Shown here: piece after piece, positions 8,770 to 17,612 of the stretch
How positions within the stretch are numbered: position 1 is the stretch's first letter
Layout of the letters: each line of letters starts with the position of its first letter
Source: Actinomycetes bacterium
Lineage (GTDB): Bacteria > Actinomycetota > Acidimicrobiia > Acidimicrobiales > Acidimicrobiaceae
Length of the DNA stretch: 46,978 nucleotides
NCBI GenBank assembly: GCA_021799875.1
Contig: JAJYZP010000009.1
Location: 1-46,978 of the forward strand
Direction: 5' to 3'
Notes under the pieces: generated by a model
Database searches by the model: none
Told to the model about the DNA's origin: nothing
What the model saw: only the letters and a program-made list of their open reading frames with translations
Translations under genes and position numbers: made by a program

Positions 8770-9555
8770 CTACGAGTCACGAGAACCACCTTCTGAAGAT
8801 CTTGAGTCGTTCGGCTCGCCGGAAGAACCTTCATGCGTCGCCTCATGGGAGACCTGCTTCTGCGACCCAGAGGTTGAGACTGCAACGGAACGAGACGAAA
8901 CAAAGTGCGACGACCAAGAAGGAAGGAACGGGCCCCGATAGGCCCAGATCATCACGAGAGCTGGTACCGCCAGTGCCAGCGTCCCAAGTCCAAAACGGGC
9001 AAGTCGTGAACCGACATCACCGGAGAGCACTCGAGCCCAGACCGCCACCACCACAATCGCCAAGTTCACAAGATAGAAGATCTGCACGATGAGGAATTTA
9101 GAGTCAGTGCCAGTGCCAAGACCATGCACAACCCCTGCCACCCAGACCGGGTAAACCACGAAGTGGATGCACTTCCAAAGCGTCAGTGGCAGATGTTTAC
9201 GCAGCAGCGAGGTCACGACGACGGCTAGGAGGAGATCGAAGGCTGCGATCCCAAGTGCAAGATACAAGGGACGATAGGTCCTACCGAAAGGATCAAAGAT
9301 ACTCGTCCAACCCAAGTGGGTAAAGGGGTCTACGACGGCAGTAAGGATATGGACAGCGAGCATGACGGTGCCGAAGAGAGCGATGCCACGATGGAGCTCT
9401 GCATAGTGAATGCGTGGTCGCTCGATAGTTCGAAATCGTTCCGCCCCGAGCACCCCTAAGACCACCGCTGCCGTAATCAGCCCAAATGCGATAAGACCAC
9501 TCGATCGAGTAACGTACCACAACAGCTGTGAGGGGATCGCTATCGCTGCTGCCAT
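8770..9555 (-). CDS. Ferric-reductase-like b-haem transmembrane protein
   Basis: The 261-aa product has about six membrane helices. Two histidine pairs stand at haem-ligating spacing, H-x13-H in LHRGIALFGTVMLAVHIL and H-x12-H in CIHFVVYPVWVAGVVHGL, as in the ferric reductase/MsrQ-like transmembrane superfamily that moves electrons across the membrane through two b haems. The C-terminal 50 residues are Ser/Glu/Gly-rich and probably disordered. ATG at 9555 is chosen over TTG at 9588 because GGAGG lies 9 nt upstream; it overlaps the apbE end by 16 nt. No NAD or FAD domain is fused, so electrons must come from the neighbouring NuoF-like protein or ferredoxin. Confidence 0.82.
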   Translation of the reverse strand: MAAAIAIPSQLLWYVTRSSGLIAFGLITAAVVLGVLGAERFRTIERPRIHYAELHRGIALFGTVMLAVHILTAVVDPFTHLGWTSIFDPFGRTYRPLYLALGIAAFDLLLAVVVTSLLRKHLPLTLWKCIHFVVYPVWVAGVVHGLGTGTDSKFLIVQIFYLVNLAIVVVAVWARVLSGDVGSRLARFGLGTLALAVPALVMIWAYRGPFLPSWSSHFVSSRSVAVSTSGSQKQVSHEATHEGSSGEPNDSRSSEGGSRDS

Positions 9556-10529
9556 CGCTCCGACCCTCCGACCTCTGGTCTCGGCCAACCGTTTACGAAC
9601 TCCACGTGCCCCTCACGCGCTACGAAACGAGCTGGATAGCCCACCTCACTCAACAGCGTTCGTCCTCGCACGTCGTCAACGATCCCAGCTAGGGAGTAGA
9701 CATTCGCAAGAGCTGCACTGGGAGCCACCACGGAGACCGTTGCGAACTTCCCAGTACTGTTGTGACGCGTTCTCGGATCCACAATGTGTTCTCTGATCTC
9801 TTTCGTGCCCCTTCTACCTAGTCTCTCAATTGCTCTCCAACGCACCGAAGACGTGGCAACACCTCCACCGCTCAACTCGATTGCAAAGACGCTATCGGAA
9901 GGACTCCAAGTCGAACCACCATTCAGTGGCACAGCGATAGAGAAGCGCGTGCCCCCAGGCGACACTATGGCGATATCTCCGCCCAGGCCGACAAGGACAT
10001 CTATCCCATAGGACGAAGAGAGGACCGAAGCGATGCGATCGGCCCACAAGCCTTTTGAGATTGAGTGGAGATCGAACAGAGTCCCCCGTCGAAACGCCAC
10101 CGCCTGGTGCTCCTGATCCAATAAGACCGATCGGTAGCTCGTATCCCTCCTACGTTCGAGCAGCGACAAGGGACCGCCGATCGCATTCGAGTCCTCCCCA
10201 GGACCATACGCACGCCAGCGAAGTAGTTCGCCGCCCACCGTTGGATCGACGAGACCATCGGTAACCTCGGCCGCCCACAGCGCGAAGGAGAGCATCCCAT
10301 AGAGCTCGGGAGATACCTGATACCACCGCTGACCAGGCGAGACCGCTAGTCCACGGCGATGAAGCATACGCACCTCGGAATCTCGACGAAAACACGATGC
10401 AATGCCGTCGAGCAAGCGAATCTCTCGTTCTAGATCCGCAATTAAAGGCGAGGGAAACGCTGGCGCGCCTACCGCTACGTCCACGTAGGTCCCTAGAGCC
10501 TCAATCCGCTTCGCCGCTATGGTCGTCAA
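9540..10529 (-). CDS. apbE: FAD:protein FMN transferase
   Basis: The 329-aa product is an ApbE family flavin transferase, which attaches FMN to a Thr/Ser of acceptor proteins, typically outside the cytoplasm. Visible signatures are VDVAVGAP, FDLHSISKGLWADRIA, VGLGGDIAIV and HIVDPRTRHNS. I place the start at TTG 10529: GGAGG lies 8 nt upstream and the stop of the preceding small gene is 1 nt away. A GTG at 10544 would add five residues. The operon (anchor peptide, apbE, b-haem protein, NuoF-like, ferredoxin) indicates covalent flavin electron transfer, but no FMN-binding acceptor domain is encoded in this operon. Confidence 0.9.
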   Translation of the reverse strand: MTTIAAKRIEALGTYVDVAVGAPAFPSPLIADLEREIRLLDGIASCFRRDSEVRMLHRRGLAVSPGQRWYQVSPELYGMLSFALWAAEVTDGLVDPTVGGELLRWRAYGPGEDSNAIGGPLSLLERRRDTSYRSVLLDQEHQAVAFRRGTLFDLHSISKGLWADRIASVLSSSYGIDVLVGLGGDIAIVSPGGTRFSIAVPLNGGSTWSPSDSVFAIELSGGGVATSSVRWRAIERLGRRGTKEIREHIVDPRTRHNSTGKFATVSVVAPSAALANVYSLAGIVDDVRGRTLLSEVGYPARFVAREGHVEFVNGWPRPEVGGSERWQQR

Positions 10530-10530
10530 G

Positions 10531-10803
10531 CTACGACCCTCCACTCACAGCAGCCGGTGCCTGCGTCGACGGAGAGACCGTTGGCACCTGTGCCGTCGTC
10601 GACGGCGCAGCGCCGGAGTTCGTAGAGCTCGATGAGCTCGGTATCGACGACGGTGAGACCGCTGTCGTCGCCGTAGTGCTCGACGATTTCCCCGGGTCAA
10701 GCTTCCAAACTCCAACAGTGGCTATTCCGAAGGTCAACAACGTGTATCGCACAATTCGGCCAAGTGAGGCCGAGGCTCTCTCTCGAACCAAATGCCCTCT
10801 CAC
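10531..10803 (-). CDS. Membrane-anchored Ser/Thr/Pro-rich small protein, apparent remnant of an FMN-binding protein
   Basis: The 90-aa product has a basic N-terminus, one hydrophobic segment (about 19-33, YTLLTFGIATVGVW) and then a Ser/Thr/Pro/Ala-rich tail to the stop. GTG at 10803 has GAGG 9 nt upstream, and the stop is directly followed by apbE. Actinobacterial genes at this operon position often encode the same anchor and linker followed by an FMN_bind domain. Here the protein ends where that domain would start. Either it is a truncated relic, or a short anchor with another role. The ORF is supported by ribosome site, spacing and composition; function is inferred. Confidence 0.6.
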   Translation of the reverse strand: MRGHLVRERASASLGRIVRYTLLTFGIATVGVWKLDPGKSSSTTATTAVSPSSIPSSSSSTNSGAAPSTTAQVPTVSPSTQAPAAVSGGS

Positions 10804-10967
10804 AACTACCTACCTCTCCTCTTTCCCGTACTCTTCCACTATGAATGGCGACGCTGAGACCGAGATGATTGCAGCAATAAAACTTGCTCGTGGGCCCTAC
10901 TTGACTGAGGAAACGCTGAGAACTGAATCATCGATTCCGTGTACGCGCACGTCCAATAGTCGGTGGA

Positions 10968-11729
10968 CTACTCATTTCTCCGAGCTCGAAGCGTCTCGAA
11001 ATCAACGGTTACAAACAGTGCCTCAGCGGTTGCCGTCTCAACACCTTGAACCCTTGCCACTGCCGATGCGAAGTGCTTTCTCCCGTCGATTCGCTCCAAC
11101 CGGGCGCTGAACTCCACCTCGCTCCACAGCGGAGTCGGTCGACGATAGTCCACCGATAAGTGTGCAGTCATGGCAGGTTGACCAGCGAGCGACTGAGCAA
11201 GACCGCAGATCTCGTCAAATACGGCCGCCAGGAAACCGCCGTGTACGTATCCTGGAGGACCCTCGTAGGGAGATCCAAAGGTGACGCTGCCAATCACCAC
11301 CCACGAGTCGTCGACATCTCGCACAATCTGAACGACCACCGGAGGAGAGAGAGGGTTCTTTAACCCAATGAAAGGCGAGCGATCCAGAAAGGATTCGCTG
11401 TCCGCAAGAGCGACACCGGCCATCGTTGGCTTACCGGCATTCGACATTTGAGCTCGGGATAGGAGCGCCGCTAGGCCCTCTATGAGCTCCTCGGATCCCT
11501 CTAGATCGCCATCGGAGATCGACGAGTCTGATAGGAGCACTATCAACGAGCGCAAGACGGCAGCTAATCGAAGCACAGACCCTGGTCCGTCAATGAGAAC
11601 ACGCTGACCGTCCCCCGCAAGGTGCGCAAGCCACCCGGGTAAGACCGTAGCACCACCATCTGAGCTGGGTCGTTCCCGATCAAGTCGTGGTTCTTGCTCC
11701 TTCCCGTCGCCAGGACCGACCTCAGACAC
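10968..11729 (-). CDS. PaaI-type hotdog thioesterase family protein
   Basis: The 253-aa product ends in a hotdog fold (about 125-250) with GPPGYVHGGFLAAVFDEICG, the HGG motif of PaaI/acyl-CoA thioesterases, followed by TAHLSVDYRRPTPLWSEV and a last strand ALFVTVD. The first 110 residues are an unrecognised extension. It probably hydrolyses an acyl-CoA; the substrate is unknown. Start GTG lies inside the end of xth (8-nt overlap), which indicates translational coupling in a fabZ-xth-thioesterase operon. The tie between a lipid enzyme pair and a nuclease is positional only. Confidence 0.8.
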   Translation of the reverse strand: MSEVGPGDGKEQEPRLDRERPSSDGGATVLPGWLAHLAGDGQRVLIDGPGSVLRLAAVLRSLIVLLSDSSISDGDLEGSEELIEGLAALLSRAQMSNAGKPTMAGVALADSESFLDRSPFIGLKNPLSPPVVVQIVRDVDDSWVVIGSVTFGSPYEGPPGYVHGGFLAAVFDEICGLAQSLAGQPAMTAHLSVDYRRPTPLWSEVEFSARLERIDGRKHFASAVARVQGVETATAEALFVTVDFETLRARRNE

Positions 11730-12552
11730 CTAATGGACCTTGTAAGCTGCCCTCTTCGTTCGGAGCGGTGAACTCTATAACCACTGGAGCGTGATCGGAC
11801 GGCTTACGTCCGCTGGCGTCGACCTTCCGAGCATCTCGATCCACTCGGGCCGACCGCAGTGACGGAGCGAGACTCTCCGAGAGCAACACGAGATCGATTC
11901 TCATCCCAGAGTTCCTATGAAAAGCTCCGCCGCGATAGTCCCACCACGAGAATCCGTCGCGCTCAGGCTCGCAACGTCGATAGCTGTCAACGAGTCCAAC
12001 GGATACAATCTCCGAGAGTGCCTCACGTTCTGCCTCAGAGACGTGTGTCATCCCTTCGAGAGCCGACGGACTCCAGAGATCGCGATCACTCGGTGCGATA
12101 TTGAAGTCTCCTCCGACCACAAGAGGGGTCCCCTGTCCAGCAAAGATCCCGAGCTCTCCTTTGAGCTCTCTCAACCACGCGAGCTTGTAGCGATAGTGAG
12201 GATCATCGAGAGTTCGACCATTCGGGACGTAAACGCTCAGGACACGCAGCCCAAAAGTGATCGCTGACACTGCCCGTGTCTGACGTTCTCCGTCGAACTC
12301 GAGCGAGTCAACGCAGACCTTAGGCTCCTCGAGGCGATCTCGAGAGAGAATAGCGACTCCATTCCATTGAGACATACCGTGATGGTACGAGTGATAGCCC
12401 AGTTCTTGAAAGCGCAACTCCGGGAAGTCGTCAGAGCGCAACTTCGTCTCTTGCATCAAGAGCACATCGGGTCGATTCAGTTCAAGCCAGTCACAGACGT
12501 AGTCGAGTCGTGCCCGGAGCGAATTCACGTTCCAAGTAGCGAGCTTTACCAC
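11722..12552 (-). CDS. xth: Exodeoxyribonuclease III (AP endonuclease)
   Basis: The 276-aa product is an EEP-fold nuclease of the Xth/ExoA family for base-excision repair of abasic sites. It shows KLATWNVNSLRARL at the N-terminus, LLMQETKL (catalytic Glu), VVGGDFNIAPSDRDLW, FSWWDYRGGAFHRNSGMRIDL and the final KPSDHAPVVIEF with the catalytic Asp-His. All catalytic motifs of the family are present. Start GTG has GGAG about 9 nt upstream. It follows fabZ by 26 nt. Confidence 0.93.
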   Translation of the reverse strand: MVKLATWNVNSLRARLDYVCDWLELNRPDVLLMQETKLRSDDFPELRFQELGYHSYHHGMSQWNGVAILSRDRLEEPKVCVDSLEFDGERQTRAVSAITFGLRVLSVYVPNGRTLDDPHYRYKLAWLRELKGELGIFAGQGTPLVVGGDFNIAPSDRDLWSPSALEGMTHVSEAEREALSEIVSVGLVDSYRRCEPERDGFSWWDYRGGAFHRNSGMRIDLVLLSESLAPSLRSARVDRDARKVDASGRKPSDHAPVVIEFTAPNEEGSLQGPLGV

Positions 12553-12578
12553 TTCTGCACTCCAACCATCCCCATCCC

Positions 12579-12989
12579 TTATCCAATGACGAAAAAGAAC
12601 TCAACCTCGCACGCAGTTCTCGTGCCCACTTTCGCCACGCCGTAGCCCTTACCTGCTCTCGCCCTCAGCGAGCGCATCTCAACACTGAGATCTAAGGTCT
12701 CACCAGGACCAACCTGTGCTCGAAATCGTGCACGATCGATACCTCCGAAGAGCGGAAGCGTCTCTCGGTAAGCGTCAAGAGAGAGCACAGCACAGGCTCC
12801 AAGTTGAGCAAGAGACTCAACCATGTAGACCCCGGGCAAGGTTGGTCGACCCGGGAAGTGGCCGCGAAACACCTCAAGGGACTCCGGAGGCGTCCACCGA
12901 CCGACGGCAGACACACCGGGCACCACTTCGAGCACCTCATCAACGAGGAGGAAGGGTTCTCGATGCGGGATGAAGTCTCTCGGGTCCAT
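12579..12989 (-). CDS. fabZ: 3-hydroxyacyl-[ACP] dehydratase FabZ-like
   Basis: The 136-aa single hotdog protein carries IPHREPFLLVDEV and GHFPGRPTLPGVYMVESLAQ, the FabZ signature with catalytic His in GHFPGRP and the acidic residue in MVESLAQ. It would dehydrate 3-hydroxyacyl-ACP in fatty acid synthesis. It heads a three-gene minus operon. The start ATG lacks a Shine-Dalgarno but stands exactly 6 nt after TAGCGT, suggesting a leaderless transcript. Confidence 0.85.
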   Translation of the reverse strand: MDPRDFIPHREPFLLVDEVLEVVPGVSAVGRWTPPESLEVFRGHFPGRPTLPGVYMVESLAQLGACAVLSLDAYRETLPLFGGIDRARFRAQVGPGETLDLSVEMRSLRARAGKGYGVAKVGTRTACEVEFFFVIG

Positions 12990-12995
12990 TTCACC

Positions 12996-13001
12996 ACGCT
13001 A
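12996..13001 (-). promoter_or_regulatory. Possible leaderless -10 element (TAGCGT) for fabZ
   Basis: On the minus strand TAGCGT, then 6 nt, then the fabZ ATG. This fits the TANNNT-N6-start pattern of actinobacterial leaderless genes. A clear -35 was not seen. Confidence 0.35.
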
Positions 13002-13308
13002 CCGCGACCTCGCTCCTGACCCACCCCCACGACACAGCCATCCGCAGTTCTCTCCGAGCCGAACACGTTACTCTGTCCAAAGTCAGCGCTTGAAACATTG
13101 GCCGCACCGCCGATCAAGCTAGAGACAACACACGTCCAAGGATACAAGACCCCGTAGGGCAGATATCTTCAGGTTGGATCTCACAAAGCTTTCCTAGAGA
13201 CCGAAAACGATCCCTTCGATGACCTCAGGGTTGAAACTCCATCACGCCAACTCATTCCGCATTGCCAGCACGCTCTGCCCTATCGAGCCCATCGATCGAC
13301 GAGCGGGC
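13002..13308. other. Gene-free interval downstream of kgd
   Basis: No credible gene. A GAGCCC/GGGCTC inverted repeat with a 14-nt loop (13286-13311) overlaps the kgd stop but is not followed by a T-run, so terminator function is doubtful. Confidence 0.4.
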
Positions 13309-16300
13309 TCACGGCACGGTTTGGACGAGAGCCCTCTGCAAGAGGTCGTCTTGTTCAAGCTTGTGCATCGCGTGGAGGCCGGTCGCCGGAGATCCCGCCG
13401 ACGCACGAGCCACGTGTCGCAACGAGAACCGATCACGGGTACTTGCATGGAGGCGCTCATGAACGAAGTTCCATGCACCCATATTCTCCGGCTCTTCTTG
13501 TAGCCATACCACCTCAGAGGCGCTCTGATACTTATCCAATATGGCGGCGATCTCCGTTTCGGGCCAAGGAAAGAGCTGCTCAACTCGAATAATCACGCTC
13601 GAAGGAATTCCACTGCCGTCACGCTCCGCCGCATCTCGGACGCTCATAGCATCGTACGCCACCTTTCCCGAGCAGAGTACGATCCTGCGTACCTCACGAT
13701 CCGGCCGCTGCTGCCGGTCATCGAGAATCGGGTAGAAGCCACCCGAAGTAAACTCGTCAATGGAGGAACGTGACTGCCGAGCTCGCAAAAGCGATTTGGG
13801 CGAAGGGACCACAAGCGGTCGCTTCACGCTACGAGCCACCTGTGCACGTAGCAGGTGAAAGAACTGAGCCGCCGTAGTTGGGTTCGCAATTGCGAGATTT
13901 GCGCCCGATGCCAAGGATAAGAAGCGCTCTACCCGAGCCGACGAGTGCTCCGCCCCTTGACCCTCGTAACCGTGCGGAAGGAGTAGCACCAGACCAGAGT
14001 GTTGACCCCACTTGTCCTCAGCCGCAGCAAGAAACTGGTCAATGATGATCTGCGCACCGTTAGCAAAATCACCGAACTGGGCCTCCCAGCAGACCAATGC
14101 ATCGCGCTGGATCAGTGAGTACCCGTATTCGAACCCTAGGGCTGCGTACTCAGAGAGCAGAGAGTCGTAGATCATAAAACGACCGCCACGGTCGGCTCTC
14201 AAATGCACGCCATCGTAGTCCCGTAACGCCATGAGTGGCACCGTTACCTCACCAGAGTGGTAGTCGATCAACGCAGCATGGCGATGGGAGAAGGTGCCCC
14301 GACGAGAGTCCTGACCCGCAAAGCGAATATCACGGCCATCGAGGAGAATCGAACCAAAGGCCAAAGCTTCCCCAAGAGACCAGTCCACAATTCCTTCCTT
14401 GAACAGTTCTCCACGTTGCTCAAACTGCTTGAGCAGCTTGGGGTGAATCGTGAACCCCGAGGGAACGGCCGTGATCATCGGTACAAGAAAGTCCAAGGCC
14501 TCCCTTGAGTAGGCAGTATCGACCGGAGTCAGCGCTATGTTCGCTGGTCGAGCGGGAGGCAGAACCGTTGGAGCGGGGGCAGAGGAGGAGCGAGTCTCAT
14601 CGAGAGCCCTCTGAAGCCGGTCTAAGAAGTCATTGAGTGCCTTCTCCTCGTCGGCGACGGTGATGTCTCCCCGCCGGACCAGGCTCTCACCGTAGAGCTT
14701 GCGTACTGAACGATGCTTCTCAATGATGGCGTACATCAACGGATGGGTGTAGCTAGGCTCGTCTCCCTCATTATGTCCGTGACGTCGGTAACAGATCATG
14801 TCAACGACAATGTCTTTACGGAAACGCTGTCGATAGGCAAAGGCCAGCCGTGCGACACGAACCACGGCCTCGGGATCATCACCATTGACGTGGAGGATCG
14901 GCGCTTGAACGGTCTTCGCGACATCGGTTGCGTAAAACGATGATCGCGCCTCCCAGGGATTGGTGGTAAAGCCAACTTGATTATTGATGACCAGGTGCAC
15001 CGTTCCACCGGTCCGATAACCTCGCAGTAACGAGAGATTCAGTGTCTCGGCCACCACGCCCTGACCCGCAAATGCTGCATCGCCATGCACCAAAATCGGC
15101 AAGACCGGGAACTCCCCAACATTGCCGTAGATATCCTGCTTGGCTCTGGCGATGCCCTCGACTACCGGATCCACCGCCTCTAAGTGAGACGGGTTCGAAG
15201 AGAGCGTTACGTGAATCTCGTGACCCGTACGGCCGGTAAAATCTCCGACGAATCCCTTGTGGTACTTTACATCTCCTGAACCTTGAACACTATCGGGATC
15301 GACATCACCTTCAAACTCTCGGAAGATCTCGCCGTAACTCTTGCCAACGATGTTGGTCAGAACGTTGAGTCGTCCTCGATGGGCCATTCCCACAACCGCT
15401 TCCGGCAGACCTTCGGCGCCAGCCAGGGAGAGAACCTCGTCCAAGAAGACGATAGCAGACTCAGCTCCTTCCAAACCGAAGCGTCGCTGGCCGATGTAGC
15501 GCGTCGATAGAAACTTTTCAAAAGCTTCCGCCGCATTTAAGCGCTCAAGAATGTAGAGCTTCTCTTCCTTCGTGAGGTTCCACCCCACACCTTCTATCTG
15601 ACTCTGAATCCAGGCCTTCTCCTCGGGAATCTGAATATGCATATACTCGATCCCAATAGTTCGACAGTAAGCGTCGCGCAAGATACCCAGGATTTTATCG
15701 AGCGTCAAAAAGGCATGACCAGCAAGATAGTCGGTGAAGAACTCGCGCGCCAGATCCCAGACCGTCAACCCGTATGTGGCAGGATCCAACTCCGGCGACA
15801 TCTCCGGCTGCTGGAGACCCAAAGGATCCAGAACTGCTATCAGGTGTCCTCGAACCCGGTAGTTGTTAATTAAGGTCTGGACGTGAACCTGCTTTTCGAA
15901 CTCGCCAGAGCGATCGCCACCACCCAAGTTCTGATGATCCTCCAGCCATCTCACCGGCGGGTACGGGATGTGAAGGGAACTGAAGATTTCCTGGTAGAAG
16001 TCTCCATCTACGAGTAGATCGTGCGTTCTTTTCAAGAAGAGGCCCGACTCGGCTCCTTGAATAATGCGATGATCATAGGTCGAAGTAAGGGTCACCGTCT
16101 TCGAAACTCCGAGATTCGCCAGCGTCCTGGGGTCAGCTCCAGCGAAAGTCGCTGGGTACGTCAGAGACCCAACCCCAACGATCAGCCCTTGCCCTGCCAT
16201 CAACCGAGGGACAGAGTGTTCAGTTCCGATCGTTCCGGGGTTCGTGATGGTTACTGATGCGCCAAGAAAATCATCAGGAGTGATAGAGCCCGTCCGGACC

Positions 16301-17115
16301 TTAGTGATCAGTCGATCGTACGCTTCAACGAATCCTGCAAAATCGAACAGGTCCGCCTCTTTGATAACCGGCACCAGAAGCGAGCGCGATCCATCGGACT
16401 TCTCGAGATCGACGGCGATCCCTAAGTTGAGTCGGTCATGACGAATAACACCGGGGTTGCCCTTCCCGTCTGCGTCAGAGACGAAGGACGCATTCATCGC
16501 GGAGATCTCTGACAGAGCCCGCACGATCGCATAACCAATGATGTGTGTGAAGCTGACCTTGCCACCACTTGTACGAGAGAGCTGATTGTTGATGATGGTT
16601 CGATTGACCTCAAGCAACTTTGCAGGAATCGTACGAACCGAGGTCGCAGTCGGCACTTCAAGGGACTTAACCATGTTCGCAACGACTCGTGCGGAGGCGC
16701 CTCGGAGAACCTTGGCAGAAGATGCAGGGGTGCCCTGGTTTGAGAGATTGGTGACAGGAGTCTGATTGCTATCGAATCTCGGCCCTGACTCAGCAAGTTC
16801 AGGCTCAGTCATGGCACCATTATTCTGAACGGTGCTCGTGTTTGGGACCGTGCTCGAGTTAGGGACGGCGCTAGGAACGGTCGGCTCCTCGCTCGCGATC
16901 GTACCTGCCAACTCCCTGCTCTCCAGCGGCGGCGAACTCGGCTCTAATCCCGGCATCGAACCGCCGTGTGGTATGTCGCTTCGGATACTTTGGAAGTAGC
17001 GTCTCCAACTCTCCCCTACCGAGTTGGGTGAACGGAGAAACTGCTCGTACATCTCCTCGACGAGCCAGTCATTTGGACCGAAGGAGTTTGCGGCGGAAGC
17101 TTTGGTGTCAGACAC
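13309..17115 (-). CDS. kgd: Multifunctional 2-oxoglutarate decarboxylase/dehydrogenase (E2-E1 fusion)
   Basis: The 1268-aa product has the Kgd layout known from mycobacteria. The N-terminus SFGPNDWLVEEMYEQFLRSP is an E1 recruitment helix, followed by a Ser/Pro/Thr-rich linker, an E2-like succinyltransferase domain (about 120-350) with STYDHRIIQGAESGLFL, and a ThDP-dependent E1 domain with GMAHRGRLNVLTN, HGDAAFAGQGVVAETLNLS and NNQVGFTTN. There is no lipoyl domain, as usual for this family. It acts at the 2-oxoglutarate step of the TCA cycle. I choose GTG at 17115 instead of the longest ORF start (TTG 17181) because homologues begin just before SFGxNxWLV and TAGCAT lies 7 nt upstream. Confidence 0.93.
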   Translation of the reverse strand: MSDTKASAANSFGPNDWLVEEMYEQFLRSPNSVGESWRRYFQSIRSDIPHGGSMPGLEPSSPPLESRELAGTIASEEPTVPSAVPNSSTVPNTSTVQNNGAMTEPELAESGPRFDSNQTPVTNLSNQGTPASSAKVLRGASARVVANMVKSLEVPTATSVRTIPAKLLEVNRTIINNQLSRTSGGKVSFTHIIGYAIVRALSEISAMNASFVSDADGKGNPGVIRHDRLNLGIAVDLEKSDGSRSLLVPVIKEADLFDFAGFVEAYDRLITKVRTGSITPDDFLGASVTITNPGTIGTEHSVPRLMAGQGLIVGVGSLTYPATFAGADPRTLANLGVSKTVTLTSTYDHRIIQGAESGLFLKRTHDLLVDGDFYQEIFSSLHIPYPPVRWLEDHQNLGGGDRSGEFEKQVHVQTLINNYRVRGHLIAVLDPLGLQQPEMSPELDPATYGLTVWDLAREFFTDYLAGHAFLTLDKILGILRDAYCRTIGIEYMHIQIPEEKAWIQSQIEGVGWNLTKEEKLYILERLNAAEAFEKFLSTRYIGQRRFGLEGAESAIVFLDEVLSLAGAEGLPEAVVGMAHRGRLNVLTNIVGKSYGEIFREFEGDVDPDSVQGSGDVKYHKGFVGDFTGRTGHEIHVTLSSNPSHLEAVDPVVEGIARAKQDIYGNVGEFPVLPILVHGDAAFAGQGVVAETLNLSLLRGYRTGGTVHLVINNQVGFTTNPWEARSSFYATDVAKTVQAPILHVNGDDPEAVVRVARLAFAYRQRFRKDIVVDMICYRRHGHNEGDEPSYTHPLMYAIIEKHRSVRKLYGESLVRRGDITVADEEKALNDFLDRLQRALDETRSSSAPAPTVLPPARPANIALTPVDTAYSREALDFLVPMITAVPSGFTIHPKLLKQFEQRGELFKEGIVDWSLGEALAFGSILLDGRDIRFAGQDSRRGTFSHRHAALIDYHSGEVTVPLMALRDYDGVHLRADRGGRFMIYDSLLSEYAALGFEYGYSLIQRDALVCWEAQFGDFANGAQIIIDQFLAAAEDKWGQHSGLVLLLPHGYEGQGAEHSSARVERFLSLASGANLAIANPTTAAQFFHLLRAQVARSVKRPLVVPSPKSLLRARQSRSSIDEFTSGGFYPILDDRQQRPDREVRRIVLCSGKVAYDAMSVRDAAERDGSGIPSSVIIRVEQLFPWPETEIAAILDKYQSASEVVWLQEEPENMGAWNFVHERLHASTRDRFSLRHVARASAGSPATGLHAMHKLEQDDLLQRALVQTVP

Positions 17116-17122
17116 GCCCTCT

Positions 17123-17128
17123 ATGCTA
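17123..17128 (-). promoter_or_regulatory. Possible leaderless -10 element (TAGCAT) for kgd
   Basis: On the minus strand TAGCAT precedes the chosen GTG by 7 nt. A second AT-rich candidate (TTATAA, 17147-17152) lies further upstream and would give a short leader. Neither has a clear -35. Confidence 0.3.
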
Positions 17129-17249
17129 GCGAAACTCGTCCAAATTTTATAATCTTCCAGGCTTGAATTCGAACCTAGCAACGACCCTCATACACGACGA
17201 TCGTTCGTGTAAATACTCAAGCGTCAACGTTTTTGGTCGAAGCTCAACT

Positions 17250-17492
17250 ATGTCACTCATTCAGCAGACACAGACGTCTGTCTTTACTTCTCGAGGGGTC
17301 CGTCGACGAGTCGAGCCCGGGGAGGGCAACGTGTGCTCAAAATGCGGAGATCCAATCAAGTTCTCCTCAAAGGTGCCAACGCACCAAATCATCGCCAACG
17401 TCTACGAGAACGGCGTCTGGAAGCGTGTCGAACACTTCCACGAGGACTGCTACTTCGCTGCGGGCAACCCATACGGCTCCGCCAGAGAGTAG
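17250..17492 (+). CDS. Small conserved Cys/His (zinc-binding-like) protein
   Basis: The 80-aa product has CSKCGDPIKFSS in the middle and EHFHEDCYFAAGNPYG near the end, so a C-x2-C knuckle plus a His/Cys pair could bind one zinc ion. I recall similar short actinobacterial proteins but no function. ATG 17250 is preferred because the conserved-looking sequence begins there; an upstream in-frame start at 17163 would add 29 residues that do not look conserved. It diverges from kgd, with about 135 bp between the starts, so the two may share regulation. No strong Shine-Dalgarno. Confidence 0.6.
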   Translation: MSLIQQTQTSVFTSRGVRRRVEPGEGNVCSKCGDPIKFSSKVPTHQIIANVYENGVWKRVEHFHEDCYFAAGNPYGSARE

Positions 17493-17612
17493 GAGAACCG
17501 TACTTTCAAGCTAGTCCAGGGTTTGCCCAGGGCCTCTCTACCATACGTTTCAGCCCCTCGAGCGATTCCTCGGCTACGCTAGAGCCACCGTCAAACTCGA
17601 GAGGGGCACTGG

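Noticed and set aside
10520-10600. Frameshift hiding an FMN-binding domain in the anchor gene
   Set aside because: The stop is directly followed by apbE; there is no room for the domain in any frame, so it is absent rather than frame-shifted.
10397-11110. 237-codon plus-strand open frame
   Set aside because: It overlaps apbE, the small anchor gene and the thioesterase on the opposite strand and has shadow-like composition.
17116-17181. TTG 17181 as kgd start
   Set aside because: The extra 22 residues do not resemble Kgd N-termini, while GTG 17115 matches the conserved start position.
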